From Gammaproteobacteria bacterium (GTDB lineage Bacteria > Pseudomonadota > Gammaproteobacteria > UBA9214): 9,831 bases of DNA. Below, in pieces: positions 5,896-9,831 of the stretch. The position numbers were made by a program, and so were the translations under genes. The stretch is from NCBI GenBank assembly GCA_003454335.1, contig DMKK01000251.1:1-9831 (forward strand). The letters are read 5' to 3'. Under the pieces are notes generated by a model. It did no database searches. It saw nothing but the letters and a program-made list of their open reading frames with translations, and had not been told where the DNA came from. Each line of letters begins with the position of its first letter. The stretch's first letter is position 1.

Positions 5896-7236
5896 TTATG
5901 GACGAACACTAATTGCGGCTGGTTCAAATACCTTGATATAAGGGTAGTCGGTACTGACCCCCATCACCAGTCCTTCGGGTCTGAAGATGGTGACCGCTGC
6001 TCCCTGTCCTTCAAGCCCCTCTTTTTTCCTTGAATTGCGATCCAGCGTGGTATCACATTCGAAATTGACAATGCCTTTCCTCAACATAACCCGTTGCCCG
6101 TGCAGCAGGTTACGATGGCCGTGAACAATGGCATGCACGCCACTCTTTTTTCTGAGCAGCTTGACGCCTTGCCGGGTCAGGGGCATGTCTATCGGGCGAT
6201 ACTTGGTACGAATAATATTGGCCATGGGGCCGTAATAGAAATCAAACGGGTCCCGGTGCAGTTGCTTCCGGAATTTCCTATTGATGTGTCGCATGCCCTT
6301 TTCACTGATCAACCTGGCCGCACGGTCATCGATACCAGCATGGACAAAGATAAAAGAACCTTCGCGGCAAGCAAGCTTCATCTGTTTATAAAACCACGCA
6401 TACTCACCTTTTGACTGTAAAAATAACTCCTGCCATTTTTTTGCAGCCGCGTACACCATACGCAGGGAAAGCCCTGCTTTCTCGCAATCCTCTTCAAAAA
6501 GCTTCAGCTTCTTGCGTAATTTCTGCACCTCACGCTCGATGGTTGAATCCGGCATTGACCATGCAGCCAGTTGCGGGAACTCCCGGAACCAGCTTTTCGG
6601 TGGATACAGCAGTCGCCGGCATTCACGGGTACCCGGTATACCGCGCAAGGCATTTTTCCCCTGCAGGTAGCGGTCACGAATCTCGCTCAGAAATGGAACC
6701 ATCTTGGGTCCCATGCGAATAAAAAAATGGTCAGTTCTTGGATCCGGTTCCATCCCGACCGTCTTTATTCCAAGCATCATGCGGATATCATGATTACCGG
6801 CAAGCAGCTGCACGTCTCCGCCGCGATCGATCAATAGCCGGATAAGCTGCAACAGACGCAGCGTACTCGGGCCCTTGTCAAAACAGTCCCCGCCGATGAT
6901 AAAACGCCCCGTCCGCCCTGCCCTGGCAAGTTTGAAATCCTTGTCCCGTGGCCCGGTTTTTTTCACCCCACCCGAGGCAACCAGCGAGGCCATGAAGGCA
7001 TCTGCATCGGCATGCATATCGGAGATGAAATACAGGGTGCGTTTCGGCCATTTCCACGGCTCCTGCCCGATAGCCTTGCGCATTTCCTGCACATAGGCAG
7101 CACTGTGGTATTTATCTTTTTTAACCGAACGTTGTTTGCCCAGCATCCAGACCTGTCCCTGCGCCGGGAGGCTGGCCTTGATCCAGGATTCCCCCTTGTA
7201 ACGCGGGAGGTACTTGCATGGATTTTTCAATTGCAT
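5896..7236 (-). CDS. Calcineurin/PPP-like metallophosphoesterase
   Basis: A 446-residue two-metal phosphoesterase. The motifs of the superfamily are in order: Asp73-x-His75 in ISDMHAD, GGDCFDKG at 115-122, LLAGNHD with Asn148-His149, FVHAG with His299, and VHGHR with His372 and His374. The GDxxDRG motif of Ser/Thr phosphatases and ApaH reads GDCFDKG here. A helical, charged insertion (about 230-290) separates the GNHD and VHAG motifs and may be a cap or partner-binding arm. Protein phosphatase or nucleotide phosphatase (ApaH-like) activity is plausible; the substrate is unknown. The frame is open up to 7350, but ATG 7236 is the better start: it follows the previous gene's stop by 14 nt and has GGGAAA at 7243-7248 (minus strand). 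It is the last gene of the tightly spaced kinase operon. Confidence 0.85.
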   Translation of the reverse strand: MQLKNPCKYLPRYKGESWIKASLPAQGQVWMLGKQRSVKKDKYHSAAYVQEMRKAIGQEPWKWPKRTLYFISDMHADADAFMASLVASGGVKKTGPRDKDFKLARAGRTGRFIIGGDCFDKGPSTLRLLQLIRLLIDRGGDVQLLAGNHDIRMMLGIKTVGMEPDPRTDHFFIRMGPKMVPFLSEIRDRYLQGKNALRGIPGTRECRRLLYPPKSWFREFPQLAAWSMPDSTIEREVQKLRKKLKLFEEDCEKAGLSLRMVYAAAKKWQELFLQSKGEYAWFYKQMKLACREGSFIFVHAGIDDRAARLISEKGMRHINRKFRKQLHRDPFDFYYGPMANIIRTKYRPIDMPLTRQGVKLLRKKSGVHAIVHGHRNLLHGQRVMLRKGIVNFECDTTLDRNSRKKEGLEGQGAAVTIFRPEGLVMGVSTDYPYIKVFEPAAISVRP

Positions 7237-7242
7237 TGTCTG

Positions 7243-7248
7243 TTTCCC
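7243..7248 (-). promoter_or_regulatory. Ribosome binding site fixing the metallophosphoesterase start
   Basis: GGGAAA on the minus strand lies 6 nt before ATG 7236. Starting further upstream (to 7350) would add 38 residues that overlap the previous gene and match nothing in the fold, so this site decides for the shorter protein. Confidence 0.55.
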
Positions 7249-7250
7249 GA

Positions 7251-7952
7251 CTAGTCTGTAAACTGGTTGAACTCCGCGCGCACCTTCCAGTCTCCTTCGA
7301 CATGGTGCCATTGCCCCCCGGGAAGATACTCGATCATGACCGGCCGGCAATGAAACATGCTGAGCTGCCTGAGTTGTTCAAACGCCAGCACACCAAGATG
7401 GTAGGCCGCATGTCGAAAGGCCGCACCATGACCGACAAAGACCTTTACCCTGTCAGGGCCGTCTGTTGATAATGCGGCCATGGATTGCGACAGGTGAGCG
7501 GCCACCCGCTCGCCGGCTTCCAGCAGGGATTCGGCGCCCTGTAATGGCAAGCGGTAATGACTGTCCGCCTTCCAGTCGGCAGGCGAATCTGAAACCCGCG
7601 GGTCCTGGCGCAAGACCGCCTCGATCTGTGCAATCGTGAGATTGGCCACGCTGCCGACGCATCTTTCAGCCAGTTCGTCATAACTCACTATTTGCGGCAT
7701 GGATGGCGTCAGGCCGGCAAGCCCGTCTGCAAATATCACTGCCGTCTGCCAGGCACGCAGCAGCCGGGATGAATCAATGGAAGGTACCAGGGTCCAGTCA
7801 TTCCGGACGATCATGTCATGCAGTTGTTGCCCCCCTTCCTGCGCCTGGGTTTCTCCTGCGTTGTTGAGGCGGTAGGGTTGGTGGGCGCTGGGGGTATCCG
7901 GCAACTGATGGTAATCGCCATGCCGGATCAGGGCCGCAATCAGTCTGGCCAT
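7251..7952 (-). CDS. Histidine phosphatase family protein
   Basis: A 233-residue histidine phosphatase (phosphoglycerate mutase-like). Visible catalytic residues are Arg10-His11 in LIRHGDY, Arg66 in SSRLLRAWQTA, an acidic YDELAER segment near 91-97 that should hold the general acid, and the second histidine, His175, in FVGHGAAFRH. LNNAGETQAQEGG at 29-41 is the usual loop after the first motif. No signal peptide is seen, so it is probably cytoplasmic. The ATG at 7952 comes 3 nt after the stop of the preceding fusion gene and has no clear ribosome site, which suggests translational coupling with it. Substrate unknown; the operon with an HprK-like kinase makes a phosphoprotein or a phosphorylated small molecule possible, but that is inference. 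Confidence 0.87.
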   Translation of the reverse strand: MARLIAALIRHGDYHQLPDTPSAHQPYRLNNAGETQAQEGGQQLHDMIVRNDWTLVPSIDSSRLLRAWQTAVIFADGLAGLTPSMPQIVSYDELAERCVGSVANLTIAQIEAVLRQDPRVSDSPADWKADSHYRLPLQGAESLLEAGERVAAHLSQSMAALSTDGPDRVKVFVGHGAAFRHAAYHLGVLAFEQLRQLSMFHCRPVMIEYLPGGQWHHVEGDWKVRAEFNQFTD

Positions 7953-7955
7953 TGC

Positions 7956-8915
7956 TCAGAGAGTAGCAGCCAGCTTTTTCACCAGCGGCTCCAGTTCCCT
8001 CTGTTTCAACTCATCGGCTGCCTTTTCCGGGGTCACCCACTCGCGTCCCCGGTGGCTTTCTTCCCATTCTTCTTCCGGTATAACACGTGTTACCCTCATG
8101 GGATAAACCGCCACGGTACAGGTGGCGCCCCACTTTTCGCAGGTATAGCTGCCAAGCGCGGTTTCCGCAATCTCACCTTCAATGCCCGCTTCCTCCATGG
8201 CCTCCTTCGCTGCCGACTCGCGGGGGGTAAGTCCCGGATCCTTGATGCCTTTCGGGACCACCAGGTGATGCTTTTTACTCGATGCTATGACCAGTATTTC
8301 CGCTTTCCCGTTGCGTACTCGGTATGGAATCACGGCTGACTGGGTATAGTAGTATGCGGGCCGGTCACGTAACTCCTTGCCGTCCGGCGCAGGGTAAGGA
8401 AATTTCTTCGGCAGTGTTCCGGGACGCGTTATGGAGAGCAGACTGGCGCAGCCGGCTACCAGTGCACGCCAGTCAGTCGGCATCTCCAGCCTCGCCAGCG
8501 TCGCTGTCGGTAAACGTTTGCCATCGTCCGGCAGCAGAACATCATTGCTCGCCAGCCAGACAAGCAGCTCTTCCAGCCCCGGGTTATGCCCTGTCAGCAT
8601 GACCCGGCCCGCATCCTGCGGACAGTCCGCGAGCACCCGAAGCAACTCATCGAGCCCTGCTGCATAAATACGTTCGTCCTGCAGCAGCCCCTCGTCGCTG
8701 TTACCCATGGCCTTGCAGGCCTTCTGTGCAGTGACCAGCGCACGTTCAGCCGGTGATGAAATAATAAGGTCAGGTACTATTTCCTGCTGCGCGAGCCATG
8801 CCCCGATACGCTGGGCTGCACGTTTACCACGGTCTTTCAGCGGTCGATGAAAATCATCAACACCGGTACCCCAGTCGGACTTGCCGTGGCGAAGAAGCAG
8901 GAGTTCACGTGTCAT
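7956..8915 (-). CDS. Fusion of SixA-like histidine phosphatase (N-terminal) and Nudix hydrolase (C-terminal)
   Basis: A 319-residue two-domain protein. Residues 1 to about 165 are a SixA-like phosphatase: LLLLRHGKSDW with Arg9-His10, SSPAERALVTA with Arg58, and the second histidine, His110, in TGHNPG. Residues about 188-319 are a Nudix domain, which cleaves nucleoside diphosphates linked to another group. The box spans 223-245 (GIKDPG through KEAMEEAGI). It keeps the metal-binding EExG core, but the usual Glu at box position 7 is Leu and the Arg of REUxEE is Lys, as in a PKGxxxPGxTP-type subgroup. No break or frameshift separates the domains. I start at ATG 8915, 8 nt from GAGGTG (8924-8929); ATG 8921 is possible, and the open frame up to 9083 overlaps the kinase and is rejected. 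The gene follows the kinase by 25 nt in the same operon. Confidence 0.88.
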   Translation of the reverse strand: MTRELLLLRHGKSDWGTGVDDFHRPLKDRGKRAAQRIGAWLAQQEIVPDLIISSPAERALVTAQKACKAMGNSDEGLLQDERIYAAGLDELLRVLADCPQDAGRVMLTGHNPGLEELLVWLASNDVLLPDDGKRLPTATLARLEMPTDWRALVAGCASLLSITRPGTLPKKFPYPAPDGKELRDRPAYYYTQSAVIPYRVRNGKAEILVIASSKKHHLVVPKGIKDPGLTPRESAAKEAMEEAGIEGEIAETALGSYTCEKWGATCTVAVYPMRVTRVIPEEEWEESHRGREWVTPEKAADELKQRELEPLVKKLAATL

Positions 8916-8923
8916 TATCATTC

Positions 8924-8929
8924 CACCTC
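8924..8929 (-). promoter_or_regulatory. Strong ribosome binding site deciding the fusion-protein start
   Basis: GAGGTG on the minus strand, complementary to the 16S rRNA 3' end, lies 8 nt before ATG 8915 and only 2 nt before the alternative ATG 8921. The spacing favours 8915, whose product begins MTREL directly before the first phosphatase strand. Confidence 0.65.
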
Positions 8930-8940
8930 GTGTATTGCAT

Positions 8941-9831
8941 TCAGGCCAGTAACTCTTGCAAACAGCGATCCGACAGGGCAGAAAAATCAACCCGCCCCCT
9001 GGCAACATAGACGGCAACATTTTCCAGCGCATCCAGGTACGCCGATTCATCAAAGACTTCATCATCCTGCTGGAAAGTGCCATCCGGATGCTGGTAGAAC
9101 GGGCCGGGTGATTTCATCAATGCACCCAGCAGTTCAAGATGTTCAGCCGGATCCACCCGCTCAACCTGCAGGTCCTTATCACTATCGCGCTGCCAGTCCA
9201 GGATAAGGAAGGCCGAAAGGGGCGCCTCCGCCGTAATCCGCCCGAGACCGTAGACCTTGTCAACATGTACATCATATTTTTCCTCGAGCTCCCACAGCTC
9301 CGCAGCCGGCAACTTGAGCAGGGCCTTGCGTTGTGGCGCAGGGATGAGATCTTGCAACTTCTGATTGTGGACAATGGTGCCGGGATTGATGCGCGGCAAT
9401 TTCGGTATGCCGCGTGCCACTGCCTTGCCGGAACCGGCATGCATGAACAAACGATCGTTGGTCAGATAGGAGACCTCGTTATTATCGAGCAAGTTCAGCA
9501 TCAGGGTAGATTTGCCACCTCCGGAAAGCCCGGCAATGCCGAGACCCTTGCCCCGGTAGACGAGACCCGCGGCATGACATATAAGCCAGCCCCTGTTTTG
9601 CAGCCAGTTCATATACTGGGAATTGATGAAGTTGATCACCTGGTTGTCATATTTCCTGCAAGGCCCGGCAGCGACACGGCGATGCTCGCTCTGCAGAAAA
9701 ACCATGCCGGTACGCACCTTGCGGACAAGGCGTCCGCCCGGCAGGTCCACATAGGAATCCTTGCGGCCGGTCTTGCCCGGCTCGCGTTTCCAGTCAATAA
9801 AGTCTATATCCAGCTCCGGCGCATCGCGTTC
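8941..9831 (-). CDS. HprK-related kinase B (5' end outside window)
   Basis: The last 296 residues of a P-loop kinase related to the catalytic domain of HPr kinase/phosphorylase, which phosphorylates a serine of a carrier protein. From the window edge, the protein shows a DWKREPGKTGRKDSY segment and VRKVRTGMVF, then CHAAGLV. The Walker A loop GLSGGGKST follows (codons 9531-9505) and TNDR sits ~15 residues further on, in the place of the HprK (S/D)DR motif. This order, and the GKTGRKD and RTGM segments, match the B group of HprK-related kinases found in GAK gene systems rather than true HprK of the phosphotransferase system. The protein substrate is unknown; the amphi-Trp protein downstream is a candidate by context only. 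The frame stays open to the window edge, so the GTG at 9750 is not the start. It leads the four-gene operon seen here. Confidence 0.82.
   Translation of the reverse strand, partial: ERDAPELDIDFIDWKREPGKTGRKDSYVDLPGGRLVRKVRTGMVFLQSEHRRVAAGPCRKYDNQVINFINSQYMNWLQNRGWLICHAAGLVYRGKGLGIAGLSGGGKSTLMLNLLDNNEVSYLTNDRLFMHAGSGKAVARGIPKLPRINPGTIVHNQKLQDLIPAPQRKALLKLPAAELWELEEKYDVHVDKVYGLGRITAEAPLSAFLILDWQRDSDKDLQVERVDPAEHLELLGALMKSPGPFYQHPDGTFQQDDEVFDESAYLDALENVAVYVARGRVDFSALSDRCLQELLA

Noticed and set aside
5830..6033. 67-aa plus-strand open frame starting in the repeat-gene gap
   Set aside because: It runs into the metallophosphatase gene on the other strand, with no ribosome site or familiar motif.
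7237..7350. Upstream extension of the metallophosphatase frame
   Set aside because: It overlaps the end of the preceding histidine phosphatase and a ribosome site favours ATG 7236.
7818..8339. 173-aa open frame on the plus strand
   Set aside because: It lies opposite two well-supported genes and its translation has no recognisable motif.
8916..9083. Upstream extension of the phosphatase/Nudix fusion frame
   Set aside because: It lies inside the kinase coding region, shows no homology to the fold, and a strong ribosome site marks ATG 8915.

Overview
The window is a densely coded piece of a bacterial chromosome, most likely from a gammaproteobacterium, possibly a Chromatiales-like environmental lineage. 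The reasons are the type of PPK1, Usp and Na/Pi transporter proteins and two dispersed palindromic repeats: a 'GTAGGATGGGT...' inverted pair and a degraded 'TGTAGG-CGGC' element, both of kinds common in that class. The species assignment is inference. No rRNA, tRNA, CRISPR, transposase or phage gene is visible, and no stretch over 300 bases lacks a gene.

Left third, plus strand (1-3209): the 3' end of polyphosphate kinase 1, a single-domain universal stress protein, and a full-length Na+/phosphate cotransporter with a C-terminal PhoU-like domain. These point to phosphate uptake and storage. They converge on the rest of the window at about 3210-3315, where two weak hairpins face the minus strand.

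Right two thirds, minus strand (9831 down to 3316): the order of transcription is an HprK-related serine kinase B (cut by the window edge), a histidine-phosphatase/Nudix fusion, a stand-alone histidine phosphatase and a calcineurin/PPP-like metallophosphatase. These four are spaced 25, 3 and 14 nt apart and look like one operon. After a 38-bp inverted repeat pair comes an 89-aa amphi-Trp domain protein, then a second palindromic repeat, an endonuclease/exonuclease/phosphatase-family protein, and a third histidine phosphatase whose apparent promoter predicts a leaderless mRNA.

The most interesting point is the kinase plus the amphi-Trp protein. These are two of the named parts of the little-studied 'GAK' (ATP-grasp, amphi-Trp, kinase) gene system. 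The other parts (ATP-grasp enzyme, CofD-like protein, XXXCH protein) are not in the window and would be expected just beyond its right edge. Here the GAK-type genes sit among five predicted phosphate-ester hydrolases and next to a polyphosphate/phosphate-uptake cluster. This suggests a phosphorylation/dephosphorylation or phosphate-storage circuit, but no substrate can be read from the sequence.
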